Assembly: GCF_001270265.1 (NCBI RefSeq)
Contig: NZ_LGAP01000045.1
Span: forward strand, 1 to 41,486
Source of the DNA: Ensifer adhaerens
Lineage (GTDB): Bacteria > Pseudomonadota > Alphaproteobacteria > Rhizobiales > Rhizobiaceae
Direction: 5' to 3'
DNA length: 41,486 nt
A program made the position numbers and the translations under genes. The notes under the pieces are model-generated. The model did not search any database. It saw only the letters and a program-made list of their open reading frames with translations, and was not told where the DNA came from. Below are positions 1 to 7,744 of the stretch, one piece after another (position 1 is the stretch's first letter; each line of letters opens with the position of its first letter).

Positions 1-121
1 ACGACCACAGAGGTTCGTCGGAAAAAAATAATGCGGAGCAAAGCCGTCAGTCGGCACCAAAAACACGCGGATTTTCTGTCTCCACACCGCGTTCCTTCGC
101 ATTTTGAGCACCTGACGATTA

Positions 122-153
122 TTGAAGTAATGGCCACCTCTCCATTACTTCAA
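122..153. repeat. Perfect 12-bp inverted repeat at the break in an IS110 transposase
   Basis: Arms ttgaagtaatgg (122-133) and ccattacttcaa (142-153) are exact reverse complements around an 8-base loop. The right arm contains the last two sense codons and the stop of the truncated IS110 reading frame, so IS110 homology ends at this hairpin. It could be a rearrangement scar or the end of another small element. It has no clear T-tract, so I do not call it a terminator. Confidence 0.75.
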
Positions 154-402
154 AAAAGGCTTCACGTAATGCGGGGCGATCAACTTCACCTCATGGCCAT
201 ACCTGCTCATCTCGCGGGCCCAGTAATGCGCGCTGCCACAGGCTTCCATCACGATCACCGCTGGAGGCTGCTCGGCCATGAATTTGGCAAAACTCCCCCG
301 TGATAGTTTCTTCCGGAACTTCAGCTCCCCCGTCATCGACGCCCCATGGAGCTGAAAAACCGTCTTTGCCAAATCCACTCCAATCATTGTATCTTTCGTC
401 AC
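145..402 (-). pseudogene. IS110-family transposase, N-terminal fragment
   Basis: An 85-residue N-terminal piece of an IS110-type (DEDD) transposase. It opens with a GTG codon and the family signature IGVDLAKTVFQLHG (residues 7-20, carrying the first acidic residue of the RuvC-like domain). VIVMEACGSAHYWAR follows near residues 50-64, and IAPHYVKPFLK leads straight into a stop. Intact family members have well over 300 residues and normally continue after this point with a Lys/Asn/Asp-rich DEDD segment and a C-terminal Tnp_20 domain. Neither is present, so the copy is inactive. The break coincides with a perfect hairpin. Another IS110-type 5' end lies just upstream on the same strand. Confidence 0.85.
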
Positions 403-439
403 GGTTGCCGTCCTTTCCGCTCAGTGGCTGTAAACACCA

Positions 440-526
440 CTATCCTGGCACATTGCGATGCCGTCTGGGGAGGGCGGCAACCACTCCATCTTTCAAAGAA
501 ACGTCGAGCCCTATATATTGGTCCAT
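440..526 (-). pseudogene. Start of a second, different IS110-family transposase
   Basis: An ATG at 526 preceded by GGAGG (minus strand, plus 532-536) encodes MDQYIGLDVSLK, the characteristic opening of another IS110 subgroup. After about 13 residues the similarity is lost, and the frame runs through unrelated sequence to a stop at 440. This is a 5' remnant cut by the junction with the other IS110 fragment. Only a little over 30 bases of real transposase coding sequence remain. The call rests on recognising the N-terminal signature and the good ribosome-binding site. Confidence 0.65.
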
Positions 527-610
527 GGTTGCCTCCATTTGATGTTTGGGCCCGGTGCCAATCGTGAGCCCGTATCTCCATCTTATCGGGGCAACCAACC
601 TCACCAGCAA
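527..610 (-). other. Untranslated leader of the second IS110 remnant
   Basis: About 80 bases precede the remnant start codon and look like the conserved non-coding left end of an IS110 element. In IS110-group elements this segment can encode the structured bridge RNA that guides recombination. I identified it by position only and did not fold it. The outer boundary near 610 is approximate. Confidence 0.35.
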
Positions 611-684
611 TCAGCTTGTGAAATGGCCTGGGACGATCGCGCCCGCGATTACCCCATGTTTGCTGATGCGGCTCCGCCGAAGCC

Positions 685-1269
685 TCAGATCCAGCCGATG
701 GAATTACCGGCAATCCTCAACAGACGATCCTGCGGGATGGCAGCGGAAGCCGCCTCATCTTCGTCCATCTCGCCAAAAAGCTTGAACAGCGCACGGATGA
801 CGCCGCCGTGGCTGACGCAGACCGTCGGCTTGTTCACGTCCTTGAGCCATGCGGCAACCCGCCAGGACAGGATCTCGTAGCTTTCGGCATCATCGCCGGG
901 CGGGATGAAATCCCATTTCACCTTGCGTCGCTCGGCGATGCGCTCCGGTACGGATCGCTTCAGCTCCGGCAGCGTGAAGCCTTCCCAATCGCCGAAGGAG
1001 ACTTCCTTCAGCCGGTCATCGGTGCGGTAGGCGGTGGGATCAAGATCCATGGCCCGGCGAAGGCGTTCCATGGTTTCACGGGTGCGACCGAGCGGGCTGG
1101 CGACAAAGTCGAACTGCGTGGCGTCGGCACCGAGGATGGCGCCAAGCGCAATCCCGTTTCCGGTCGCCTGCTGGCGACCGGTGTCGTTGAGGGGGATGTC
1201 CTTCTGCCCCTGGAGGCGGCTTTCCGCATTCCAGTCCGTTTGTCCGTGACGGATCAAATAGATCAGCAC
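685..1269 (-). CDS. Histidine phosphatase (phosphoglycerate-mutase-like)
   Basis: A 194-residue member of the histidine phosphatase superfamily. The phosphohistidine-forming RHG motif is at residues 7-9 (His8), the arginine-rich SPLGRTRET is at 59-67, the EVSFGDWEG segment at about 89-97 carries the acidic residue, and the second catalytic histidine is in VSHGG (His154). Family members dephosphorylate sugar phosphates, nucleotides or cofactor precursors; the substrate cannot be told from sequence. The start is GTG at 1269, because the nearby ATG at 1274 is out of frame. It lies 49 bases behind fabI on the same strand and probably shares its transcript. IS110 debris begins within about 75 bases of its stop. 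Confidence 0.9.
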   Translation of the reverse strand: MLIYLIRHGQTDWNAESRLQGQKDIPLNDTGRQQATGNGIALGAILGADATQFDFVASPLGRTRETMERLRRAMDLDPTAYRTDDRLKEVSFGDWEGFTLPELKRSVPERIAERRKVKWDFIPPGDDAESYEILSWRVAAWLKDVNKPTVCVSHGGVIRALFKLFGEMDEDEAASAAIPQDRLLRIAGNSIGWI

Positions 1270-1318
1270 AACATTTCGCTCCGGGCAGGAAGCCGTTCGG
1301 GCCGGTCGGCGCCGCCGA

Positions 1319-2137
1319 TCAATCCTTGATGACGGAGATATCCGGAGCGTCGACAGCCTTCATACCGACGACATGGTAGCCGCTGTCGGCGTGGTGGACT
1401 TCACCCGTGACCGAGCGCGACAGGTCGGACAGCATGTAGAGGCCGACATCGCCCACTTCCTCGATGGTGACGGTGCGACGCAGCGGTGCGTTGTACTCGT
1501 TCCACTTCAGGATGTAGCGGAAATCGCCGATACCGGAGGCAGCCAGCGTCTTGATCGGACCGGCAGAGATCGCGTTGACGCGAATGTTCTTCGGACCGAG
1601 ATCGACCGCCAGATACTTGACGCTCGCTTCGAGCGCAGCCTTGGCGACACCCATGACGTTGTAGTTCGGCATAACCTTCTCGGCGCCGTAATAAGTCAGC
1701 GTCAGCATCGAGCCACCGTCCGTCATCAGCTTTTCAGCGCGACGGGCAACCGAAGTGAAGGAATAGACCGAGATCTGCATCGTCTTGGCGAAGTTTTCCG
1801 GCGACGTGTCGACGTAGCGTCCGGTCAATTCGTCCTTGTCGGAGAAGCCGATCGCGTGAACGACGAAGTCGATCTTGCCCCAGTGCTTTTCAAGCGTTGA
1901 GAAAACCTCATCGATGGTGGCTTCGTCGCTGACGTCGCAGTGGCCCGCCATGAAGCCGTCGATTTCCGCCAACAGGGGCTCGACGCGCTTCTTCAGTGCA
2001 TCGCCCTGATAGGTAAGCGCAACTTCGCCGCCTTGGGCATGGATGGCCTTTGCTATCCCCCATGCGATCGAACGGTTATTCGCGACGCCCATGATGACGC
2101 CACGCTTGCCCTTCATCAAACCCGATGCCTGAGCCAT
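1319..2137 (-). CDS. fabI: Enoyl-[acyl-carrier-protein] reductase (NADH) FabI
   Basis: FabI reduces trans-2-enoyl-ACP in the last step of each cycle of type II fatty acid synthesis in the cytosol. The 272-residue protein has the usual length and an SDR fold. The N-terminal nucleotide-binding segment GVIMGVANNRSIAWGIA is the divergent glycine-rich loop of FabI. The catalytic region has Tyr149 and Tyr159 with Lys166 in YYGAEKVMPNYNVMGVAK, matching Tyr146/Tyr156/Lys163 of the E. coli enzyme. The ATG at 2137 is the natural start. A J-domain gene lies 205 bases upstream and a histidine phosphatase 49 bases downstream, all on the minus strand. Rhizobia often carry two fabI copies; which one this is cannot be settled here. 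Confidence 0.95.
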   Translation of the reverse strand: MAQASGLMKGKRGVIMGVANNRSIAWGIAKAIHAQGGEVALTYQGDALKKRVEPLLAEIDGFMAGHCDVSDEATIDEVFSTLEKHWGKIDFVVHAIGFSDKDELTGRYVDTSPENFAKTMQISVYSFTSVARRAEKLMTDGGSMLTLTYYGAEKVMPNYNVMGVAKAALEASVKYLAVDLGPKNIRVNAISAGPIKTLAASGIGDFRYILKWNEYNAPLRRTVTIEEVGDVGLYMLSDLSRSVTGEVHHADSGYHVVGMKAVDAPDISVIKD

Positions 2138-2342
2138 GCATTGTCCCCAATACTGTCTGCCGGCATCGACGACGGCCGACGCCAGACTTCACAAAATTCA
2201 AAAACGCCAGACCAGCGCTGTCGGCGCACGTGCGGCAAATTGTCGAGAATTGCCTATGGCATAGCCGCTCCGGTGGTTCAAGCGCGGCCGAGATCAGGAA
2301 CTGTTAGTCCCCGTAATATTGGTTCAGCGTGTCAGCAATCCG

Positions 2343-3401
2343 TCACAAATAAAGGCCGTCGCGCAGCGATTTCATCAGGTCGGTGACCTTGTCGTCCGGC
2401 GTGTCCTGCAAGACGAGCCGCAATTCGACCAGCAGATCGCCGCGCGCGCCATAGGCACCCGGCAGCCCGAAGCCTTCGATGCGGATGACCTTGTCGGAGC
2501 CGGACCAGGCCGGGACCACGACCGTCACCTCGCCGATCAGCGTGGCGATGACATGCTCGCAGCCGAGGACCGCGCTCTGCAGGTCAACGGACAATGTCGT
2601 CAACAGGTCCAGTCCGTCGGTGCGGAAAGCACCACTCTGGTCGACCCGCAGGGTGACGACGACATCGCCGCGCGTCATGCCGGTGACGCGATACCCCTGC
2701 TCTGCCAGGCGGACGGTCTGTCCGTCGACGGCACCCGGCGGTATCTGGACCTTGACGGTTTCACCGTCGGGCAGCTCCAGCGACAGGCGCTGGCGATCGA
2801 TCAGATCCTGGATGGTAACAGTCAGATCGATCGCAAGATCTGGAACCTTGTCGGTGGTCTTGGCCGCCCGGCCACGAATACGCCTGACGATGGCGGCGAC
2901 AAGTTCCGCGGCCGGTGCTGCGGCGCGCTGCATCAGCGGCGGCTCCGTCTTGGCGACGGCCTCCTGCTTCGGCTCGCTGGCGGGTTCGGGCTTCGGCTCG
3001 GGGGTCGCACCGGGTTTTTCCGGCGCCTTGGCAGCAGCCGGCTTCGGCGCGGGCCTGGCGGCGCTGGCACGGGTCTCCGTGCCGAAGATCCGCGAGACCG
3101 CCTCCTCGGCGGTTTCCGCGTCGACCGGCTGCTCCTCCGGCTCGGGGCCGCGCATCTTCGCCTTCATAGCCTCCATGCGGCGCAGCTCGGCTTCGCGCCG
3201 GGCATAGTCGTAGCGGCTTCTCAGCTTCGGGTCGCGCAGCAGTTCATAGGCCTTGCCGGCCTCGGCGAAGCGCTCGGCGGCCGTCGGGTCGTCCTGATTG
3301 TGGTCGGGATGGATCGCCTTGGCGACCGAGCGCCAGGCCGCCTTGATTTCGTCCTGACCGGCCGTGCGCCGGACGCCGAGGATTGCATAGGGATCACGCA
3401 T
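2343..3401 (-). CDS. DnaJ-like co-chaperone without zinc finger (CbpA-type)
   Basis: A 352-residue J-domain protein. Residues 1-70 form the J domain with the invariant HPD at 31-33, which stimulates Hsp70 (DnaK) ATPase. A charged helix and a Pro/Ala/Lys/Glu-rich linker (about 85-170) follow in place of a Gly/Phe region. A C-terminal substrate-binding part (about 190-345) contains VQIPPGAVDGQTVRL and YGARGDLLVELRL, typical of the DnaJ C-terminal domain. The CxxCxGxG zinc repeats of true DnaJ are absent, so this is a type II/CbpA-like co-chaperone and not DnaJ itself. The start is ATG at 3401, where the J domain begins at residue 2. It is in line with fabI. Confidence 0.9.
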   Translation of the reverse strand: MRDPYAILGVRRTAGQDEIKAAWRSVAKAIHPDHNQDDPTAAERFAEAGKAYELLRDPKLRSRYDYARREAELRRMEAMKAKMRGPEPEEQPVDAETAEEAVSRIFGTETRASAARPAPKPAAAKAPEKPGATPEPKPEPASEPKQEAVAKTEPPLMQRAAAPAAELVAAIVRRIRGRAAKTTDKVPDLAIDLTVTIQDLIDRQRLSLELPDGETVKVQIPPGAVDGQTVRLAEQGYRVTGMTRGDVVVTLRVDQSGAFRTDGLDLLTTLSVDLQSAVLGCEHVIATLIGEVTVVVPAWSGSDKVIRIEGFGLPGAYGARGDLLVELRLVLQDTPDDKVTDLMKSLRDGLYL

Positions 3402-3618
3402 GGTTTGCTACCATTTTCTCTGATCGGCGGCCTCTCCCGGATGCCCGCCTTATGCCTCAAAACCGGGGACCAATCGCAACGATGGCATGTCCCGTTCACG
3501 GGTGAGGATGGGCAGAACTTGCTAAATATCGGTTAGCCGGGAGGAACGGCGGACCTGTTCAAAACGCAGATCGAACCGTTCCTGCTGTGGTTTGCCGAAA
3601 TGTGGTTAACACAGGATT

Positions 3619-4071
3619 TCAGGCACGCGGGCCGAAGCTGGTGAGATACCACGCTCCATCGCCGAGCTTGCAGGTGCTGCCGTCGAACTTGGCGATGCCC
3701 TCATAGGAATGGCGAGTCGTGGTGAAACGGCGGCAAAGCATGCCGCTGGCGTTGTCTTCCTGAATGCTGCTGATCACACCGGCGCTGCCGGAAGTCGAGT
3801 TCGCCCAGGGAATGGGGTTGAGCGACCCCTGCCCGAGTTCGGCTGAGGTGACGGCGTTGCGAACCAGGACCGCATCGGAAAGACCATCGGAGGTTTTGGC
3901 GACGGGAACGGTACCCGTCGAAACCGTGCGATCGACGCCGCCGCCGAACATGTCGAGGCCGGCCCCCATGCAACCAGACAGGATGAGCACTGGCAGGCAA
4001 ATTGCCGCGCCACGCATCACTGAGAAGGAATACCCCTTCTTGCCATCGATCCACTTTGCTATGTCTTGCAC
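3619..4071 (-). CDS. Outer-membrane lipoprotein, RT0821/Lpp0805-like surface protein
   Basis: A small exported protein with a lipoprotein signal: a hydrophobic stretch ends in the lipobox LSGC, so the mature protein should start at that Cys (residue 34 from this start). The C-terminal part, with [13 protein letters not shown], a conserved second cysteine and a GxWYL ending, fits the RT0821/Lpp0805 family of 17-kDa-antigen-like surface proteins found across alphaproteobacteria; its function is unknown. The GTG start at 4071 has AGGA five bases upstream. An internal ATG at 4017 would give 132 residues with a shorter signal peptide and is a real alternative, although it lacks a Shine-Dalgarno. 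The gene is divergent from pdxH. Confidence 0.75.
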   Translation of the reverse strand: MQDIAKWIDGKKGYSFSVMRGAAICLPVLILSGCMGAGLDMFGGGVDRTVSTGTVPVAKTSDGLSDAVLVRNAVTSAELGQGSLNPIPWANSTSGSAGVISSIQEDNASGMLCRRFTTTRHSYEGIAKFDGSTCKLGDGAWYLTSFGPRA

Positions 4072-4211
4072 GGCAATCCTGTCAGACTCGCAAGAGCCGC
4101 ACGTTTCCCGAGGAAGTCAACAAGCAGGCTCTGACATTTTCGATGCGGAAACACCGATCGGGCTCATCCCGAAGCGTTTCCGCGCCAGACATCACGGCGT
4201 TAGAAGGCAAT

Positions 4212-4832
4212 ATGGCGGTGAATGAGTTAACAAGCGGTGACTTCACGGAAGCAAGTGAGCCCTTTTCCCTTTTCGGCACATGGCTGAAAGACGCGGAAGG
4301 CAGCGAGATCAACGACCCGAACGCCGTGGCTCTGGCGACCGTCGACCCCGATGGACTGCCGAATGTGCGCATGGTTCTGCTCAAGGATTTCGACGAACGT
4401 GGATTCGTCTTCTACACCAATTTCGAGAGCCAGAAGGGCCGCGAAATTCTCAGTGCCCGCAAGGCGGCCATGTGCTTCCACTGGAAATCGCTCCGGCGCC
4501 AGGTGCGGGTGCGCGGCCCCGTCGAAATCGTCTCGGAGGCGGAGGCGGACGAGTATTTCAAGTCGCGCCCACGCGGCAGCCGCATCGGCGCCTGGGCGTC
4601 GAAACAGTCCCGCCCGCTCGAAAGCCGCTTCGCCCTGGAAAAGGCGGTTGCCGAATATACCGCCCGCCATGCGCTCGGCGAAATCCCCCGCCCGGAATAC
4701 TGGTCCGGCTTTCGCATCCGTCCGACCTCGATCGAATTCTGGCACGACCGGCCGTTCCGGCTGCACGACCGCCTGGAGTTTCGCCGCGATGTACCCGAAG
4801 GCGGCTGGGAAAAGGTGCGGATGTACCCCTGA
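4212..4832 (+). CDS. pdxH: Pyridoxamine/pyridoxine 5'-phosphate oxidase PdxH
   Basis: FMN enzyme that oxidises PNP or PMP to pyridoxal 5'-phosphate, the last step of B6 synthesis and salvage. The 206-residue product has family signatures along its length: the N-terminal [47 protein letters not shown] and a C-terminal [10 protein letters not shown] followed by RLHDRLEF, which includes FMN- and PLP-binding residues. The ATG at 4212 was chosen because GAAGG lies just upstream and homology begins there; the frame stays open further upstream without similarity. It is transcribed alone, divergent from the lipoprotein gene across about 140 bases, and ends 19 bases before a RIME-like repeat. Confidence 0.95.
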   Translation: MAVNELTSGDFTEASEPFSLFGTWLKDAEGSEINDPNAVALATVDPDGLPNVRMVLLKDFDERGFVFYTNFESQKGREILSARKAAMCFHWKSLRRQVRVRGPVEIVSEAEADEYFKSRPRGSRIGAWASKQSRPLESRFALEKAVAEYTARHALGEIPRPEYWSGFRIRPTSIEFWHDRPFRLHDRLEFRRDVPEGGWEKVRMYP

Positions 4833-4851
4833 CGGGCGATACCCCGCTGGC

Positions 4852-4957
4852 TAAAGCGCGTCGCGATCTCCAGGATTCGCTTGTTGCGCTTTAAGCTCTT
4901 GTTCTTGCGCATGTCGTTATCGCAAAACCACAGCACACTTTTGCGCGACATGCTTTA
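4852..4957 (-). repeat. RIME-like palindromic repeat, family B, copy 1
   Basis: About 106 bases, near-identical in inverted orientation to 29291-29394. Read on the minus strand it opens TAAAGCATGTCGCG and ends GCGACGCGCTTTA, so both ends carry TAAAGC as terminal inverted repeats. Inside are GCAAAA/TTTTGC pairings that build a hairpin. The first three bases (TAA, plus 4957-4955) are the stop codon of the deacetylase gene. It resembles the Rhizobium-specific intergenic mosaic elements. Confidence 0.85.
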
Positions 4958-5935
4958 ACTGCGGGCGAGCCGAAACGGAATGCCCGAGGCGAGCGCCGAG
5001 ACATAACGGGGGCGCTGGAAGTGGCCGTTGAGCGAAATGCGCGGCAAGGCGTGCAACGGCGTGGCCGCCGCTACCGTGCCCGGCATGGTGGTGACGGCGA
5101 CCGTAAAACCCAGATCGGCGACAAGCCTGTGATCGCGCGGCGAGACCGCCGGGCGATCCCCATAGGGATAGGCAAAGCTGCGCGGTCTCTTGCCCGCAAT
5201 CGCTTCGATGCGGGCGGCGGATGCCTCGATCTCTTGGGCTGCATGATCTTCGCTGAGCCGCGCGATCGCGCGATGACTGATCGTGTGCGCCCCGAGGCTG
5301 GCAAACGGGCTTTCAATAAGGCGACGGAGCCCAGCTCCATCAAGCGTCAGCGCTTTGGCTATCGCCGCAGCATCGATCCCGTGCTCCAGCGCCGTCGCGT
5401 CGAGCGCGGCGACGGCAGAGCTTTCATCGCGGCTGTGGATGTAGCCGGCCATACGGCCAAATACCGCCTGCTTGTCCGCGGCGCTTTTAGCCTCCAGTAC
5501 CTCTACGCCGCTACCGAAATTGAACTGGAACCGGCTTGTTGCTGACAGCAGATCGGCCAGCGTTTCCCACCAGAGCGTATGTGTACGGTCGACGAACCCG
5601 CCGGTCACGAAAACGGTGAACGGGACGCCGTGCCGCTCGAAAACTGGCAAGGCGTGGTCGAGATTGTTGCGGTAACCGTCGTCGAGGGTGAAGCAGGCGA
5701 AGGGCGCACCGTCCTTGCCGGCAAGTGCTGCCGGCAGTTCGTCGAGCGCGATGAAGCGATAACCGTCCCGCTTCAATCGGGCGATGGCCGCATCGAGAAA
5801 CTCCGGGGTGATTTCGAGATGGGCGTTCGGCTCGAAAGCCCGGGCAACCCGCGGCCGGACGTGATGCAGGGTGAAGAGGGCGCCGCGCCCGCCCCCCCCC
5901 CCCATCGGGCGGGCGCGGTTAGGCCCCTTGCCCAC
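4955..5935 (-). CDS. Polysaccharide deacetylase (NodB/CE4 type), 5' end probably frameshifted
   Basis: The catalytic domain of a carbohydrate esterase 4 enzyme, which removes N-acetyl groups from a polysaccharide; the substrate is unknown. In this frame the metal/base aspartates are in FTLDDGYRNN (Asp85, Asp86), the zinc histidines are HTISH (His217, His221), and SFAYPYGD supplies a further motif. The GTG start at 5935 gives an implausible Gly-rich beginning that includes a run of 12 C (5892-5903). A second minus-strand frame opens with ATG at 6003 and reaches the same run. One extra C (or two fewer) would join them into a protein of about 349 residues reading ...RGALFTLHHVRP. The gene is therefore frameshifted, phase-variable, or affected by a homopolymer sequencing error. 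Its stop codon lies inside a RIME-like repeat. Confidence 0.8.
   Translation of the reverse strand: MGKGPNRARPMGGGGGRGALFTLHHVRPRVARAFEPNAHLEITPEFLDAAIARLKRDGYRFIALDELPAALAGKDGAPFACFTLDDGYRNNLDHALPVFERHGVPFTVFVTGGFVDRTHTLWWETLADLLSATSRFQFNFGSGVEVLEAKSAADKQAVFGRMAGYIHSRDESSAVAALDATALEHGIDAAAIAKALTLDGAGLRRLIESPFASLGAHTISHRAIARLSEDHAAQEIEASAARIEAIAGKRPRSFAYPYGDRPAVSPRDHRLVADLGFTVAVTTMPGTVAAATPLHALPRISLNGHFQRPRYVSALASGIPFRLARS
5892..5903. repeat. Homopolymer run of 12 C inside the deacetylase 5' region
   Basis: Twelve consecutive C on the plus strand (G on the coding strand) lie about 100 bases into the gene if ATG 6003 is the true start. Tracts of this length slip readily during replication, and they also defeat some sequencing chemistries. 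Confidence 0.9.
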
Positions 5936-6003
5936 CCGCGCCCGCCGGCGACCGCCGCGCGTCGCGCCCTCGTGTTGGTGCCGGCGGTGATCCCGCCCGC
6001 CAT

Positions 6004-6301
6004 ATCAGTCCATTCAATCCAGGCCTATCGGCTGCTGCACAAGTCTCTTGATCAACATTGCTTCAAGGGAAAGGTGTTGCAGCGTCCTTTGCGCGTCAGA
6101 TCTGGCGCACCACCATGGAGGTTAACGGCGCGAGCGTTAAACCTTGCTGAAGGACGGTGGCGTTAATTTTTGGTTTACCACCCCGACGAAAGTCGCAGGG
6201 AAAAATCGCATTCTGCCTCAAAGTTGCAGCAAAGACACGGCCTTGTCACAAAACGAAACAGCTGCGCGCCTGCCCGACGGCGCATTTCGATGGGGACCGA
6301 C
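6004..6301 (+). other. Gene-free region between deacetylase and carboxypeptidase genes
   Basis: About 300 bases between divergent genes, so it should hold both promoters. The only clear structure is an inverted repeat TTAACG (6122-6127) / CGTTAA (6135-6140). The 11-base spacing between its TTAA cores differs from the 7 bases of a CtrA box. No promoter hexamers stand out. Confidence 0.4.
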
Positions 6302-7570
6302 ATGAAAACTATCCGCCGCCTCCTGCTGGCGATGTGCGCTCTCGCCTTGGGGTCTGCGACGGCGTTTGCCGGCAGCGCTTCGTTGGTGCTCGATGCACGC
6401 ACGGGCAAGGTCCTGTCGTCGGAGAATGCGGATACGCTGAACCATCCGGCATCGCTTACCAAGATGATGACGCTTTATCTCACCTTCGAAGCGCTTCGGC
6501 GCGGCGACATCAGCTGGGACAGCAAGATCAAGGTGTCGAAGGCAGCGGCCGCCAAGCCGCCGATGAAGCTGGGGCTGAAACCGGGCAGCACGATCACCGT
6601 GCGCGAGGCGGTCTATGCCATGATCGTTCGTTCGGCCAACGACGCAGCCGCGGCGATGAGTGAAAAGCTCGGCGGTTCGGAATCAAATTTCGCCAGGAAG
6701 ATGACCGCCAAGGCGCGCCAGCTGGGCATGCGCCGCACGGTGTTCATCAACGCATCCGGTCTGCCCGCAAGCAAGCAGGTGACGACCGCACGCGATATGT
6801 CGACGCTGGCCGTTGCGCTGATGCGCGACTACCCCAGGGAGTATCGGCTGTTTTCCACCCCGAGCTTCACGTTTCGCGGCCGCAAGATCCGCGGCCACAA
6901 CAACCTGATGTACCGCTATGACGGCATGGACGGCATCAAGACCGGCTACACCAATGCCTCCGGGTTCAATCTCGTCAGTGCCGTCAGAGACGGCAACCGC
7001 CGCGTCATCGGCGTCGTCATGGGCGGACGCACGGCGCGCAGCCGCGACGACAAGATGGCGGCATTGCTCAACCGCCACGTCGGCAAGGCGTCCAATGGCC
7101 GCCAGCTCGTGGCCGCTGCCAAGACCCGCAGCACGACTGCAGTCGAGCTCGCGTCCACCGCTACGATGTCGGACGTGCCGCTGCCCTATACGGCTCCGCA
7201 TCGCGCCAAAGGCGACAACGTTGCGGCATTGATTACAGCGTCATCCGCAGCGATCGTCCCGGCCGAACGGCCGACAGCCATGGTCGAAGTCGAAACCACC
7301 GCTGCCGTTCCAGCCGCCGGCCGCTGGCAAATCCAGATCTCGGCCGCACCTTCGGCCGAGGCCGCCCGTGCGCTGCTCGCGCAGGCGCAAATGGTCGGCG
7401 GCGACATGCTGGCGGAGGCGTCTCCCTATACGGAAGCGGTCGGCAAGGGCGCCGGTACCATCTATCGCGCCCGCTTCGTCGGCTTCAGCAGCCGCGACGC
7501 AGCTGCCTCCGCCTGCGACACGCTGAAGAAGCGCTCCTATGACTGCATGCTGCTGCCGTCGCGCGGTTAA
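6302..7570 (+). CDS. D-alanyl-D-alanine carboxypeptidase (penicillin-binding protein) with SPOR tail
   Basis: A periplasmic S11-family peptidase that trims the terminal D-Ala from peptidoglycan pentapeptides. A signal peptide (about residues 1-22, ending AFA) precedes the three penicillin-binding motifs: SxxK as SLTK, SxN as SAN, and KTG in GIKTGYT. A low-complexity linker leads to a C-terminal SPOR domain (about 340-420: WQIQISAAPS ... YRARFVGFSS), which binds denuded glycan strands at division sites. The ATG at 6302 has GGGGA six bases upstream and starts the signal peptide. The frame is open to 6170 but without family similarity. The gene is monocistronic; DacF/DacC-like rhizobial proteins share this layout. 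Confidence 0.92.
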   Translation: MKTIRRLLLAMCALALGSATAFAGSASLVLDARTGKVLSSENADTLNHPASLTKMMTLYLTFEALRRGDISWDSKIKVSKAAAAKPPMKLGLKPGSTITVREAVYAMIVRSANDAAAAMSEKLGGSESNFARKMTAKARQLGMRRTVFINASGLPASKQVTTARDMSTLAVALMRDYPREYRLFSTPSFTFRGRKIRGHNNLMYRYDGMDGIKTGYTNASGFNLVSAVRDGNRRVIGVVMGGRTARSRDDKMAALLNRHVGKASNGRQLVAAAKTRSTTAVELASTATMSDVPLPYTAPHRAKGDNVAALITASSAAIVPAERPTAMVEVETTAAVPAAGRWQIQISAAPSAEAARALLAQAQMVGGDMLAEASPYTEAVGKGAGTIYRARFVGFSSRDAAASACDTLKKRSYDCMLLPSRG

Positions 7571-7744
7571 TGGAGCCCCGCGCAGAGAAAGTCACGTCGA
7601 CTGTCGTCAAGCAAGGGCTGCGGGCAAACCGCCCTGACGGTCCTGGCCAACCCGTTCTTTTCCCAGAAGCGCCCCTCGGCGCGAAGTGGTAGCAAAGCGG
7701 CGGATACCGACCTGGCTCATCGATGTCCGCCTGCTTCGTCCGAT

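Noticed and set aside
6122-6140. TTAA...TTAA arrangement upstream of the D,D-carboxypeptidase as a CtrA box
   Set aside because: The spacing between the TTAA cores is 11 bases, not the 7 required for CtrA.
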